Positions 25,736 to 35,534 are shown, counted from the stretch's first letter. The stretch: DNA of 64,000 nt from Seleniivibrio woodruffii (GCF_029267515.1 NZ_JAJUIS010000007.1:62001-126000), one strand, 5' to 3'. Translations and numbers: made by a program. The notes: generated from the sequence alone by a model not told the origin.

Positions 25736-25764
25736 TTGACAATCGTCGATTCCAAGGCTAAAAT
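25736..25764 (+). promoter_or_regulatory. Consensus sigma70-type promoter
   Basis: TTGACA (25736-25741), a 17-base spacer and TAAAAT (25759-25764). It would drive the small membrane protein gene at 25899 and the DUF805 gene behind it. Confidence 0.65.
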
Positions 25765-25898
25765 GTAGCAATAAACATTCATTTTATATTATTGGTTTGA
25801 AAATGGGGGAGTGGCACCGGGTTTCCGGTCTGTGTTTTGCTGTAAACCTGTTTCAAATCGACATATTTTTAATTTCAGTCGATGCAGGGGGACGGTTG

Positions 25899-26240
25899 AT
25901 GATTTCATTTACTACTGTTGCTGTTTTTGAGTTTGTTCATGTTCTGGGTTTTATCCTGATAGGCGATATCCTTTTTATGAACGAGCCGCGGATGAGGCTT
26001 GCTTATTACATCGTAATGGGCATCTACATAATGGTTCTGGCTTTTCTTTCCATAATAAACAGAGGCGACGGACCGGAGATAAGTGCTTGGGAATCCATTG
26101 CGAAGATGGACAGGGTGCTGTTTGATTTCAGCAAAAACAATACTGTAACCTATCTCGGCATATACGTTGTACTGTTCGGTTCATGTCTTTTTGTCGGCAA
26201 ATTCGTTATAAAGTCAATCGGACTGTATTTTCCGGCATAG
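25899..26240 (+). CDS. Small hypothetical membrane protein
   Basis: This 113-residue protein has three or four hydrophobic segments (about 3-25, 33-52, 85-110) and a short charged loop (NRGDGPEISAWESIAKMDRVLFDF). No family is recognised. The ATG at 25899 is preceded by AGGGGGA; a TTG/ATG pair at 25797/25803 would add 32-34 residues but has no ribosome site. It lies 8 bases before the DUF805 gene, so the two are likely expressed together. Confidence 0.6.
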   Translation: MISFTTVAVFEFVHVLGFILIGDILFMNEPRMRLAYYIVMGIYIMVLAFLSIINRGDGPEISAWESIAKMDRVLFDFSKNNTVTYLGIYVVLFGSCLFVGKFVIKSIGLYFPA

Positions 26241-26248
26241 GAGAGTTT

Positions 26249-26608
26249 ATGGATTGGTATTTTAAGGTATGGCGCGACTGGCAGAATTTCAGCGGCAGGG
26301 CGACAAGAACTGAATACTGGATGTTTACGCTGTTCAACGTCGTTATTATAGCGCTCATCACCATGATAGGTGTTTTCATCGACACGGACATAATTGATTT
26401 CGTATATTCAATCGCCGTGTTCATACCCGCTCTGGCAGTCACGGTGCGCAGGCTGCACGACACAGGGCGCTCCGGCTGGTGGCTTCTGCTGTTTCTCATT
26501 CCTGTGATAGGTTTCATAGTTCTGCTGGTTTTTTACTGTCAGGACAGCAAACCGGACAACCAGTACGGAAGAAACCCGAATGCTCAGGCGGAACCCTCCG
26601 AATACTGA
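26249..26608 (+). CDS. DUF805 inner-membrane protein
   Basis: This 119-residue protein starts MDWYFKVWRDWQNFSGRATRTEYWMFTLFNVV and has the DUF805 hallmark TVRRLHDTGRSGWWLLLFLIPVIGFIVLLVFYCQDSKPDNQYGRNP. Three to four membrane helices are visible. The ATG at 26249 follows AGGAGA; the longer upstream frame is not needed. The function of DUF805 proteins is not established. Confidence 0.9.
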   Translation: MDWYFKVWRDWQNFSGRATRTEYWMFTLFNVVIIALITMIGVFIDTDIIDFVYSIAVFIPALAVTVRRLHDTGRSGWWLLLFLIPVIGFIVLLVFYCQDSKPDNQYGRNPNAQAEPSEY

Positions 26609-26647
26609 CCACTTGCGGTATTTTTGTTTAGAATGTAATATCCCTCT

Positions 26648-28477
26648 ATGATAAAACGTCTTGCTTTATTCATCAGTATCCTTGTGGCTCTGGTTCTGCT
26701 CATTACAACGGGCATCTATTTTTCCCAGTCAAAAAGCCTTATAACCGAAGATATGAACGCTCAGGCGGATATCATTCTGCGCCTTAAAAAGAACGGTATC
26801 GACGATTTCCTCGTGCGTATGCGTTACCTTATGCTGGCGCTGGCGGAGAACTCCGCTCTGAAGGAATATTTCGAGGGCAGAACCGACAGGGAGTCCATAG
26901 AAGAGCTGTTTACAGTCTATACGGAGCGGATGAGCGACATTCAGGCGATGCGTCTTGTGGATTTGCAGGGCAATATTGTCGTGTTCTGGCGTGAGGGTGA
27001 ACTCGTTTCCGCAAAGCCGGACTATAAACCTATATACGTGGGCGACAAGGAGTTTTTTAACCTTGTGAGCCGGAACCCGAAACGTGAGCCTGTTTTCTCT
27101 GATTTCGAGCGGGGGCACCTGCCGGACGCAGTGTCCTTTTGCCCCTCAATGATACGCAGTATGCTTCCTATTTTTGAGGGCGACAGGGTTATAGGCTACC
27201 TGATAGTTAATTTCTGGGGCAAAAAACTTGGGGAAACTGCAAGCCAGCTCGACGCGAAGCGCGGCTATTCCTTTATCGTGGAGATAAACGGCAGGGAGAA
27301 GGAGCGCAACGGCGTTTTCATTTTCCACCCCGACCATAAATACGAATTCGCAAACCAGTTCGGCACCGAATATTTCTTCGACACAGTTTACGGCAGGGAT
27401 AATTTCAAAACCCTCTTGTCTGGGGAACAAAATATGATCCCCATGAAAGAGGGCTTCATGTTCTTTTCAACCTATTACCCGTATGAGGACAAACGGCAGG
27501 CATGGAAAATATGCACCGTTATGTATAAAGATTATTTTTTCCAGTCGCTCACAGCGCTGCGTCATGAGTTCATAGCGGTTATGCTGTTCTGTATAATACT
27601 CAGTATACTGACCGCCGCTGTTTTCAGCAAATATTTCATGAAACCGTTCGCGGAGATTAAAAAGGCAGTGCAGGCGTATAGCCGCGGCGATTTTGATTAT
27701 CCGCTGGATGGGGAGTACACCGGCGAAATAGATGAGATAGCAAAGAGTATCCGCTCCATGGCGGACAGCCTTAAAATTTACATCGAAGATCTCAAAAACA
27801 CACAGATGCGGATGGAACTGATGAACCGCCTTTCGGCTCTCGGCGTTATGGCGGGGGGGATAGCACACGAGCTTAACACTCCCCTCAACTCCATCATAAT
27901 CCTAACTAAGCTGCTCCAGCAGGAGACGGGGGAGAGCGAAGACCTCGCCACCATAGAGCACGAGGCGCGCCGATGTGTGGATATAATAGATAACCTGAAA
28001 AAACTGGCACCGGATAAAGAGGGAAATTCCGAGCCTCTCCCCGTATATCTTAAAGAAGTCATTGAAAAGACACTGAAATATATAAACACCGACGCTCTTA
28101 TAGAGACCGACCTCGACGATGTTGTGGTGTCCGGTTTCCCCACTCTTTTGCAGCAGATGGTGCTTAATCTTGTGCAGAACGGGCTGGACGCTCTGGGCGA
28201 AAACGGCAGGATACGCGTTACGCTGAAACGTTCCGGCGGGCTGGCGTTGCTGTCAGTTGCCGACAATGGATGCGGCATACCGGAGAGTGAAATAGACAGG
28301 ATATTCGACCCGTTCCACACAACCAAAGCACCGAACAGAGGAATGGGGCTGGGGCTGTCGCTGGTGCACAAAATTGTCAAGAAACATGGCGGGCAGATAA
28401 CCGTTGAGAGCGAAGAGGGCAGAGGAACGGAGTTTAACATCAGGCTGGAGATAAGGGATGAAAGTAGTTCTCATTGA
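26648..28477 (+). CDS. Sensor histidine kinase with periplasmic Cache domain (NtrB/DctB type)
   Basis: This 609-residue kinase has TM1 (about 7-26), a periplasmic double-Cache-like domain (30-300; QAMRLVDLQGNIVVFWREGE, FSTYYPYEDKRQAWKICTVMYKD), TM2 (about 305-327) and HAMP. The phosphoacceptor helix is MAGGIAHELNTPLNSIIIL. HATPase follows, with NLVQNGLDAL, VADNGCGIPESEI and GMGLGLSLVHKIVKKHGG. Its 3' end overlaps the NtrC-type regulator gene by 20 bases, so they form a cognate pair. The external ligand, perhaps a carboxylate as for DctB-like kinases, is not deducible. Confidence 0.9.
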   Translation: MIKRLALFISILVALVLLITTGIYFSQSKSLITEDMNAQADIILRLKKNGIDDFLVRMRYLMLALAENSALKEYFEGRTDRESIEELFTVYTERMSDIQAMRLVDLQGNIVVFWREGELVSAKPDYKPIYVGDKEFFNLVSRNPKREPVFSDFERGHLPDAVSFCPSMIRSMLPIFEGDRVIGYLIVNFWGKKLGETASQLDAKRGYSFIVEINGREKERNGVFIFHPDHKYEFANQFGTEYFFDTVYGRDNFKTLLSGEQNMIPMKEGFMFFSTYYPYEDKRQAWKICTVMYKDYFFQSLTALRHEFIAVMLFCIILSILTAAVFSKYFMKPFAEIKKAVQAYSRGDFDYPLDGEYTGEIDEIAKSIRSMADSLKIYIEDLKNTQMRMELMNRLSALGVMAGGIAHELNTPLNSIIILTKLLQQETGESEDLATIEHEARRCVDIIDNLKKLAPDKEGNSEPLPVYLKEVIEKTLKYINTDALIETDLDDVVVSGFPTLLQQMVLNLVQNGLDALGENGRIRVTLKRSGGLALLSVADNGCGIPESEIDRIFDPFHTTKAPNRGMGLGLSLVHKIVKKHGGQITVESEEGRGTEFNIRLEIRDESSSH

Positions 28478-29747
28478 AGACGACGCGGTTCTTAACCGCA
28501 CGCTGAAAAGGGTGATTGAAAAGAGCTATACCGTGATGTCGTTCGTGTCGCCGTCAATGGCTGTGGAATATATAGCCCAAAGCGGTGCCGACGTTGTTGT
28601 ATCCGACATTCGGATGCCCGAAATGACTGGGTTTGACGTGCTGGAAAAGCTGAAATCAGTCAGCCCCGAAACGATTCTTATACTGATGACGGGGCAGAGC
28701 AGTATCGACGAATCGGTGAAAGCCATAAAGTCCGGCGCGTTCGACTATATCCCGAAACCTGTGGATACCGAACTGCTTATTTACAAACTTGACCTCGTTA
28801 ACGAAAAGCTGGCGCTCAAGGCGCTGGCGGACACAGCTGTGCGCAAGAGCGGAATGGTGGGCGTATCAGCGAAGATGGAAGCTGTGCTTAACACTGCGGC
28901 GAGGGTTGCGAAAACCGATACCAACGTTTTGATAACGGGAGAGACCGGAACCGGAAAAGAGGTTCTGGCGCGGTTCATCCACGAAAACAGCGAGCGGAGC
29001 AGAAGACCGTTTGCAGCCATAAACTGCTGCAATTTACAGCACCATCTGTTCGAAAGTGAGCTTTTCGGACATAAAAAGGGAGCTTTCACTGGTGCAGACA
29101 GCGACCGGAAAGGGATAATCCAGTCCGCATACGGCGGCTCGCTCTTTCTGGACGAGATAGGGGAAATGCCCCTCGATTTGCAGCCTAAGTTTCTGCGGTT
29201 TCTGGAAACTAAGAGCTTTTATCCTGTTGGATGTCCCGTTCAGGAGCAGGCGGACGTGCGCATCATAGCCGCCACGAACAGAGACCTTGCGCTTCTCTCC
29301 GAGAGAGGGGGGTTCAGGCAGGATCTTTTCTATAGGCTGAACGTTATAAATATAGAGCTTCCGCCTCTGCGTGAGCGCCGCGAGGACATTATGCCCCTCG
29401 CGCATCACTTCATGGAAAAATACAAACACATCAACACACACATCAAAGCAATAGATGAGTCGGCGGTGCAGTGCCTGCAAAGCTACGATTATCCGGGAAA
29501 TATCAGGGAGCTTTCCAACATCATCGAACGCGCCATGATACTTGAACAGGGTGAGCTTCTTGGCTGCGAATCGCTGAACCTCGGCTGCCCCATTGAGGCG
29601 GATACGCTGAGTCTTGATGCTGTTATGAAGCGCCACATCCTCAAGGTTCTGGACATCGCCGGAGGCAACCGCCAGAAAGCGGCGGAGATTCTGGGCGTTG
29701 ACACATCGACCGTCTACCGCAAGCTGAAAGACTACGGCATAGGCTGA
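28458..29747 (+). CDS. NtrC-family sigma54-dependent response regulator
   Basis: This 429-residue protein has three domains. The receiver (1-120) carries EDDA, phospho-Asp in VVVSDIRMPEMTG and the KPVDTE lysine. The AAA+ sigma54-activator domain shows Walker A GETGTGKE, the ESELFGHKKGAFTGAD loop contacting sigma54, and FLDEIGEMPL. The Fis-type HTH is at the C terminus (KVLDIAGGNRQKAAEILGVDTSTVYRKLKDYGI). It activates RpoN promoters when phosphorylated by the kinase encoded just upstream. Targets are unknown; the large lipoprotein gene 85 bases downstream is a candidate. Confidence 0.94.
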   Translation: MKVVLIEDDAVLNRTLKRVIEKSYTVMSFVSPSMAVEYIAQSGADVVVSDIRMPEMTGFDVLEKLKSVSPETILILMTGQSSIDESVKAIKSGAFDYIPKPVDTELLIYKLDLVNEKLALKALADTAVRKSGMVGVSAKMEAVLNTAARVAKTDTNVLITGETGTGKEVLARFIHENSERSRRPFAAINCCNLQHHLFESELFGHKKGAFTGADSDRKGIIQSAYGGSLFLDEIGEMPLDLQPKFLRFLETKSFYPVGCPVQEQADVRIIAATNRDLALLSERGGFRQDLFYRLNVINIELPPLRERREDIMPLAHHFMEKYKHINTHIKAIDESAVQCLQSYDYPGNIRELSNIIERAMILEQGELLGCESLNLGCPIEADTLSLDAVMKRHILKVLDIAGGNRQKAAEILGVDTSTVYRKLKDYGIG

Positions 29748-29832
29748 TACTTTCCTACACTTCCGTATAGGTTATTTTTCCCGGTTTTAGAGGGATAATT
29801 AAACATAATTATTTTTCTCGATTGGGGGCTCT

Positions 29833-32800
29833 ATGCGAAGAGTATTTTTTGTGTTAATCGCGATTTTGCTTCTATGTGGGTGCGGAGACGGTTCATCATC
29901 AGATAATGAATTAAGCTCCGAGGTGACATACAGCGGAGCAGATGTTTCCGCCGTGGCTGACAGCAGAGGGAAAATTACAGTAACCAGCACTGTGCTTGGC
30001 ATAGTTTACGAGATAGCGGTTCTGGACGATGACGGGCAGTCCGTCAGCGGCATAGAACTGACATACAGCGAAAGCGGCGGCAAGTCTGTGGTCTATATAA
30101 CAGACAGCAGCGGGAAGTATGCCGACGTTATAATGATAGGTACACCATCCGAACTGTCGGCACAGTTTCCGCGAAGCAAAAAAACATCATACCGCTCAGA
30201 AAGTGCGACATCCTATAATTTAGGTGTAACCCTGAAACAGAAAGGCGGATTGCCGACCGGATTTACGTCAGATGCAGCAAACCTTAACAGTGCCTTTTTC
30301 GGCACATCGGAACGCACAGGCACAGGCTGGTCAACAGTCTGCGCGATATCATCTGAAATATCGGATACCCTTTCCTCCATAGACGGTTCAAAAATACTCC
30401 TTTTCAGCGGTCTGACAGCTGACAGCAGTTTATATATGAAAACAGGCAGTTCATGGAGCGGAGATGCGCTCACTGCCGCCATTACGCAGAAACTTGCGGA
30501 AGTTTTCGGCATGTCGTTTTCAAATGCGTTTCTGGCAAGCTATCAGATTACCTGTTACGCCCCTGACGGCGGTATCGGCGGAATAGGCGCAGTATGCGAG
30601 ATAACCAAAAGCAACGATGTCTGCCAGTCAACGCCCGGCGGCGGTGAAACCAACACGGCACCTGTGATAAACGGCACACCTTCCACCACTGTAACGGCAG
30701 GCACAAACTACAGTTTTATCCCTTCGGCGGCGGACGCGGACGGGGATACGCTTACATATTCAATAGAGAACAAGCCGTCATGGGCAAGTTTTGATACGTC
30801 AACAGGAGCCCTCATAGGAACAACCACTGCCGGAGTGTTTTCAGATATAGTCATAAGCGTTACGGACGGGACGGATACAGCCAGCCTTGCTTCGTTTACG
30901 ATTACGGTGTCGGAGCAGACTACATCCAACAATGCACCTGTGATAAACGGCACACCATCCACCACTGCCATGTCAGGTACAAGCTACAGTTTTGTTCCTT
31001 CGGCGGCGGATGCAGACGGGGATACTCTTACATATTCAATTTCCAACAAACCTTCGTGGGCAAGTTTTAACACTTCAACGGGAGCACTCACAGGAACAAC
31101 AACTGCCGGAGTGTTTTCAGGTATTGTCATAAGCGTCACTGACGGAACGGATACAGCCAGCCTTGCTTCGTTTACGATAACGGTGTCGGAGCAGACTACA
31201 TCCAATACAGCACCTGTGATAAACGGCACACCATCCACCACTGCCATGTCAGGTACAAGCTACAGTTTTGTTCCTTCGGCGGCGGATGCGGACGGGGATT
31301 CGCTTACCTTTTCAGTCTCCAACAAGCCTTCGTGGGCAAGTTTCAACACTTCAACGGGAGCACTCACGGGTACGACAACTGCCGGAGTGTTTTCTAATAT
31401 AGTCATAAGTGTTACGGACGGCACCAATACAGTCAGCCTTACTGCGTTCACCATAACGGTGGAATCTGTTGTGAACAATGTGCCTAAAATATCCGGTACA
31501 CCGTCAACAGGGCTGTATGTCAACCAGACATACGACTTCACGCCCTCGGCATCGGATGCGGACGGCGATGATCTGAGTTACTCAATAAGCAACAAACCCT
31601 CGTGGGCTGTTTTTAATGCGACAACAGGCAGGCTTTCAGGAACAGCCACAGTGGGAACGTTCAGCAATATAGTTATCTCCGTTTCCGACGGTCAGACATC
31701 AGCATCTCTGTCATCTTTTACGATTACGGTTTCCAACCGTGCGCCGGTGATAACGGGAACACCCCAGACAACAGCCGGCCTCGGCAGTGCATACAGCTTT
31801 AAGCCTGCGGCTTATGACCTTGATGGTCAGACCCTCAGCTTCAGCATTACAAACCGCCCCGGCTGGGCTGCGTTTGACGAGGCAACAGGTGAGCTTTCTG
31901 GAACGACCACAGCGGGCATATACACGGACATAGTGATAAGCGTTTCAGACGGAATAGAGACTGTTTCTCTGCCTTCATTCAGCATATCCATAGCGAGTGC
32001 GAACCATGCACCCACCATCACCGGAACGCCGACAACTTCGCTTTACGTCAAAACAGCCTACAGTTTTACGCCGACAGCGGACGATGACGATGGCGACACA
32101 CTGACATTCGGTGTGTTGAACAAGCCAGACTGGGCATCTTTTAGTACATCAACGGGAGAGCTTTCCGGCACGCCGACAGAAAACGATGTTTATCACGGGA
32201 TAGTCATCTACGTTTCAGACGGTAAGTCCACCACCTATCTGGAATCTTTCGACATAACAGTAAATAACCATGCGCCGACAATAAGCGGCACTATGCCCAG
32301 ATATAGATGGAACATCTATCTGCCGTTTACATCTGTGTTCACCGCTTCCGATGCAGATGGGGATACTCTCACGTTCAGCCTTCAGAATCAGCCGTCAGGC
32401 ATGGTGATTAACCAGACAACTGGTCAGCTTTCATTTTTCGGTTCTACGGTTGGAACGTTTGAGAACATAATGGTTACGGTCTCCGACGGCAGAACGGGCG
32501 GCGTTGCTACCATAGGACCGTTCACTGTGGACGTGCTTAGCTGGGGATACACCAAAACAGGTGCGGTATCTTCGTATATCGACTTTGACGATAAGTATTA
32601 CGATCAGGGTTTTGAGCCCGATTTTACAAGGGACGACGCAACAGATATCGTTACCGATAAACTGAACGGCGTTATGTGGCAGGATGATGCGTCAGTTAAC
32701 GTTCTTTCGCTCTCAGATGCCAGCACCTATTGCAGCAACCTTGTTCTGGGCGGTTATGACGACTGGTATTTGCCGGACATGTGGACTTTCAATTCTATAA

Positions 32801-33381
32801 TGGATTATGGCAGGTCTCCGGCGTTTGTCAGTATATTCCAGAATCTTGATGTTGCGGCAACCTACTGGACAACGAGTCAGTATACTTTTTACGCAATCCT
32901 TTTTTCTGGTAACGGTAGGATTACAAATGTTAATTCATTTATACTTCCTGCCCCTGTGAATCCTGTAAAATGCTGCAGATATACGCAGATCATTTATGGT
33001 TTTCCGGTCTTTAAACGAGACCATAACACAAAAATAGTGGATGCAAAGGGTTCTATGCTCCAGTGGGACGACGACACCACCGCAGCAACCAGCACCGCAG
33101 CGTGGAGCGATGCAGTTACCTATTGCGAGAACAAGACACTCAACGGTCTGACGGACTGGCGGCTTCCTAATATAAAAGAGATGATGTCGATTCTTGAAGT
33201 TTCCTTTGAACTTAGCAGCGAGTTTGTGAATGTCGCCTCCGCTCCTTACTGGACTTCCACGACGGATGCTGGTGACTCAAGCAAAGCCTGGTATCTCAAT
33301 GCCAGCGACGGAACATCCGCAACAACCGCAAAGACAGACAATCTGAACATCAGATGTGTTCGGGGCGGTTTTTCAGAGTAA
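29833..33381 (+). CDS. Large lipoprotein with tandem Ig/cadherin-like repeats and two DUF1566 domains
   Basis: This 1182-residue protein has a lipoprotein signal with lipobox LLLCGC. A variable N-terminal region (to about 270) is followed by at least seven repeats of ~90 residues of the putative-Ig (He_PIG) type, with the consensus APVINGTPST..AGTSYSFVPSAADADGDTLTYSISNKPSWASF. The first three repeats are almost identical in DNA, with a period of 276 bp. The last ~250 residues contain two DUF1566 modules (GYDDWYLPDMWTFNSIMD and GLTDWRLPNIKEMMSIL). The many DxDxD motifs suggest calcium-stiffened rods. A surface adhesin-like role is likely but inferred. The gene lies downstream of an NtrC-type system and upstream of a multiheme cytochrome gene. 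Confidence 0.85.
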   Translation: MRRVFFVLIAILLLCGCGDGSSSDNELSSEVTYSGADVSAVADSRGKITVTSTVLGIVYEIAVLDDDGQSVSGIELTYSESGGKSVVYITDSSGKYADVIMIGTPSELSAQFPRSKKTSYRSESATSYNLGVTLKQKGGLPTGFTSDAANLNSAFFGTSERTGTGWSTVCAISSEISDTLSSIDGSKILLFSGLTADSSLYMKTGSSWSGDALTAAITQKLAEVFGMSFSNAFLASYQITCYAPDGGIGGIGAVCEITKSNDVCQSTPGGGETNTAPVINGTPSTTVTAGTNYSFIPSAADADGDTLTYSIENKPSWASFDTSTGALIGTTTAGVFSDIVISVTDGTDTASLASFTITVSEQTTSNNAPVINGTPSTTAMSGTSYSFVPSAADADGDTLTYSISNKPSWASFNTSTGALTGTTTAGVFSGIVISVTDGTDTASLASFTITVSEQTTSNTAPVINGTPSTTAMSGTSYSFVPSAADADGDSLTFSVSNKPSWASFNTSTGALTGTTTAGVFSNIVISVTDGTNTVSLTAFTITVESVVNNVPKISGTPSTGLYVNQTYDFTPSASDADGDDLSYSISNKPSWAVFNATTGRLSGTATVGTFSNIVISVSDGQTSASLSSFTITVSNRAPVITGTPQTTAGLGSAYSFKPAAYDLDGQTLSFSITNRPGWAAFDEATGELSGTTTAGIYTDIVISVSDGIETVSLPSFSISIASANHAPTITGTPTTSLYVKTAYSFTPTADDDDGDTLTFGVLNKPDWASFSTSTGELSGTPTENDVYHGIVIYVSDGKSTTYLESFDITVNNHAPTISGTMPRYRWNIYLPFTSVFTASDADGDTLTFSLQNQPSGMVINQTTGQLSFFGSTVGTFENIMVTVSDGRTGGVATIGPFTVDVLSWGYTKTGAVSSYIDFDDKYYDQGFEPDFTRDDATDIVTDKLNGVMWQDDASVNVLSLSDASTYCSNLVLGGYDDWYLPDMWTFNSIMDYGRSPAFVSIFQNLDVAATYWTTSQYTFYAILFSGNGRITNVNSFILPAPVNPVKCCRYTQIIYGFPVFKRDHNTKIVDAKGSMLQWDDDTTAATSTAAWSDAVTYCENKTLNGLTDWRLPNIKEMMSILEVSFELSSEFVNVASAPYWTSTTDAGDSSKAWYLNASDGTSATTAKTDNLNIRCVRGGFSE
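30655..31480 (+). repeat. Three near-identical 276-bp tandem coding repeats
   Basis: The sequence cctgtgataaacggcacacc recurs at about 30661, 30937 and 31213, exactly 276 bases apart, with the following ~250 bases also highly similar. Each unit encodes one Ig-like domain of the lipoprotein. Such repeats can expand or contract by recombination. Confidence 0.9.
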
Positions 33382-33553
33382 GCTATCTAAATTCAGGCGG
33401 TGCGGATCAGTTCCGTGCCGCCATTTTTGCATTTTACACATCAGCTTATTAAATTTTTTGCAATTTGCAAAAACCGGAACGAAAACAAAGCGTTTCAGAC
33501 GTTATTTTTCGGCACATATGTTGCAGTCAAACATTCAACTATGGAGGTGTACA

Positions 33554-35470
33554 ATGCGTTTTGCATTAATCTTTATTTTAGCGGCTCTCTTTGCCGTTCC
33601 CGCGTTCGCCTTTGATGCCGATTCTTCCTGCGTCAAGTGCCACGGAAACAAAGAGATGATAACCAAACTCGGCTTCCCCCAGATGTACCTTGACCCCACG
33701 GAAGTGGACAAAGAGGTAAACATGGGCGGAATAGCCTGCGAATCCTGCCACCTTGGCAACGCAGCGGCAATGGACAAGGACGAGGCACACAAAGGTATGC
33801 CCAGACCTTTCTATGCGGCTGTGGGTCCGAAATATAAATATCAGGCTGTCGGCAGAGAGATTACCAACTTTGCCCCCATCCAGCCAAAAGGCAGCGACAG
33901 AACAAAACTTCTGAACGCTAAACCAGACCCCAAAAAAGCTGAAGAAATGGGCGTTAAACAGCTCGTTCAGCTTAACTATCACGACCACGACCCCAAAACA
34001 ATGGCATACAGCCCCGAAATCGCTATGAAAACCTGCGGGCAGTGCCACGAAAACGAGGTCAAAGACTATAACAAAGCCGGGATGGGTCTCCAGAAAACCC
34101 AGAGAGGCTTTACCCACTGGTCATCCGACAAACCCGGACCCCAGAACTGCGGTCCATGGTTCGGTGACAACTATGAAGAGCTGAAAGGCGAATGTGCGAG
34201 GGGGGAGGGCTTTACAAAAGCCATGTCCGCAGGTCTTGACAGAGGCTGCAACAAATGCCACGCCAGCTGTGCAGACTGCCACTATGAAGGTCACAAGGCT
34301 TCAAAAGCCCGCCACACATTCACCAAAAAGCCTGAAACGCTCACCTGCTATGGCGGCGGACGAGGCACAATATGCCACGCCGGTCCCATGGACAGAAGAC
34401 GCGGCGCAGGATATATGCGTCAGGAATTTGCGTTCCCTGTGAACGAACTGCATGACGACATCCACTTTGCAAAAGGCATCCAGTGTACAGACTGCCACGA
34501 GTCAAAAAACCACTCATACGGTCACATAGGCTCCGCATCCGCAAGGAAATCATGCCAGAAATGCCACACTGAGATATATGATGCCGCTCAGAAAAGCGAA
34601 CACGGCAACGTAGACTGTTCATCATGTCACGTTAAGGCTGTGGGCGCGTATCAGTACACATTCTGGGGTCCCGGCAAATCCGAAGGTATGCCTAACCTTT
34701 ATACAAAATATAAAGAATACTACGGAACAAGAGACCTGCCCACTATCGTTAAACAGCCTGTAACTGGACTCTGGATACCTCTGAAACCCTATCCTATGGG
34801 TACAATGAACATCGCGAAAAAACCGAAAGTTACGAACAAACTGCTGCTCCGCGATATCCCTAAAACAACCGTTAAGGGCAACACGTCCATCGGACAGCCC
34901 GAAACTTTCGATGTTGAGCGTAAAGCGGACGAGGTGAACGATATGTACATCATCACCGGTCTGTACGGCGGTTACAAAGTTAACGATAAAATGCTCGCTT
35001 GGGTTCAGATGGACAAAATGTCCCACTCCATCGGCGAAGCGAGAGACTGCGCAAGCTGTCACTCTTCACACGAGCAGAAAGCAACCTCATGGTATACTTT
35101 CGACCTGCCAAACGCTGTTAAGAAGCCGTTCAGCGGTTCATACACTATGGTTGCAGGCAAAAAAGGCATCAAATTTGAGAATATGACAAACTCAGAAATA
35201 GTTCCCGCAGACGGCGTTGACGTTGAGGACTTCGCTCCTTTCCTTAAAAACCCCGAAGCATGGAACGTTAAGGGTATCGACTTCGAACTCAAATTTGACG
35301 ACAAAAAATACGCTAAAGGCTTCGGCGACTATCAGAAACTTTATGCTGAGCTGCACAACAGGATTTCCAGCGAGAAAGACCCTGCGAAACTTGAGCAGCT
35401 TAAAAAAATCAAAGCCGTTCTTCCCCACAACGTGGCATATGCGGCAGAGATGCTGAAAAATATGAAATAA
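33554..35470 (+). CDS. Periplasmic multiheme c-type cytochrome (nine CxxCH plus one unusual Cx8CH)
   Basis: This 638-residue protein has a signal peptide (1-19, ...VPAFA). The ATG at 33554 follows GGAGGT. Heme c sites are at CVKCH 26, CESCH 62, CGQCH 161, CNKCH 232, CADCH 239, CTDCH 311, CQKCH 334, CSSCH 355 and CASCH 499. In addition C265 and C274-H275 are separated by eight residues, a possible non-canonical attachment site. Many extra histidines could be distal ligands. It resembles hydroxylamine-oxidoreductase/octaheme-type respiratory cytochromes in general build, but I cannot assign a substrate; nitrogen or sulfur oxyanions are plausible. No membrane anchor is seen. It has its own terminator at 35494-35524. 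Confidence 0.85.
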   Translation: MRFALIFILAALFAVPAFAFDADSSCVKCHGNKEMITKLGFPQMYLDPTEVDKEVNMGGIACESCHLGNAAAMDKDEAHKGMPRPFYAAVGPKYKYQAVGREITNFAPIQPKGSDRTKLLNAKPDPKKAEEMGVKQLVQLNYHDHDPKTMAYSPEIAMKTCGQCHENEVKDYNKAGMGLQKTQRGFTHWSSDKPGPQNCGPWFGDNYEELKGECARGEGFTKAMSAGLDRGCNKCHASCADCHYEGHKASKARHTFTKKPETLTCYGGGRGTICHAGPMDRRRGAGYMRQEFAFPVNELHDDIHFAKGIQCTDCHESKNHSYGHIGSASARKSCQKCHTEIYDAAQKSEHGNVDCSSCHVKAVGAYQYTFWGPGKSEGMPNLYTKYKEYYGTRDLPTIVKQPVTGLWIPLKPYPMGTMNIAKKPKVTNKLLLRDIPKTTVKGNTSIGQPETFDVERKADEVNDMYIITGLYGGYKVNDKMLAWVQMDKMSHSIGEARDCASCHSSHEQKATSWYTFDLPNAVKKPFSGSYTMVAGKKGIKFENMTNSEIVPADGVDVEDFAPFLKNPEAWNVKGIDFELKFDDKKYAKGFGDYQKLYAELHNRISSEKDPAKLEQLKKIKAVLPHNVAYAAEMLKNMK

Positions 35471-35493
35471 GGCATAATTAGCCTCATGCCTTT

Positions 35494-35524
35494 AAGGGTC
35501 TTTCACTTAGAAAGACCCTTTTTT
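35494..35524 (+). terminator. Intrinsic terminator of the multiheme cytochrome gene
   Basis: A 10-bp stem aagggtcttt/aaagaccctt with a short loop, followed by TTTT. Confidence 0.9.
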
Positions 35525-35534
35525 CGTACTGAAA

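Larger units (their letters stand above)
25522..25898 (+). other. Regulatory non-coding stretch with Fur-like box and a strong promoter
   Basis: This stretch has no supported gene. It contains a Fur-like box (25611-25629) overlapping a possible TTGACA promoter (25596), then a consensus promoter (25736-25764). An in-frame start at 25803 for the next gene lacks a ribosome site. An RNA from the first promoter could exist between 25630 and 25735, but no clear terminator is seen. Confidence 0.5.

Noticed and set aside
30655-31480. Regular repeats suggesting a CRISPR array
   Set aside because: The 276-bp period is far too long, and the repeats are in-frame Ig-like domains of a lipoprotein.
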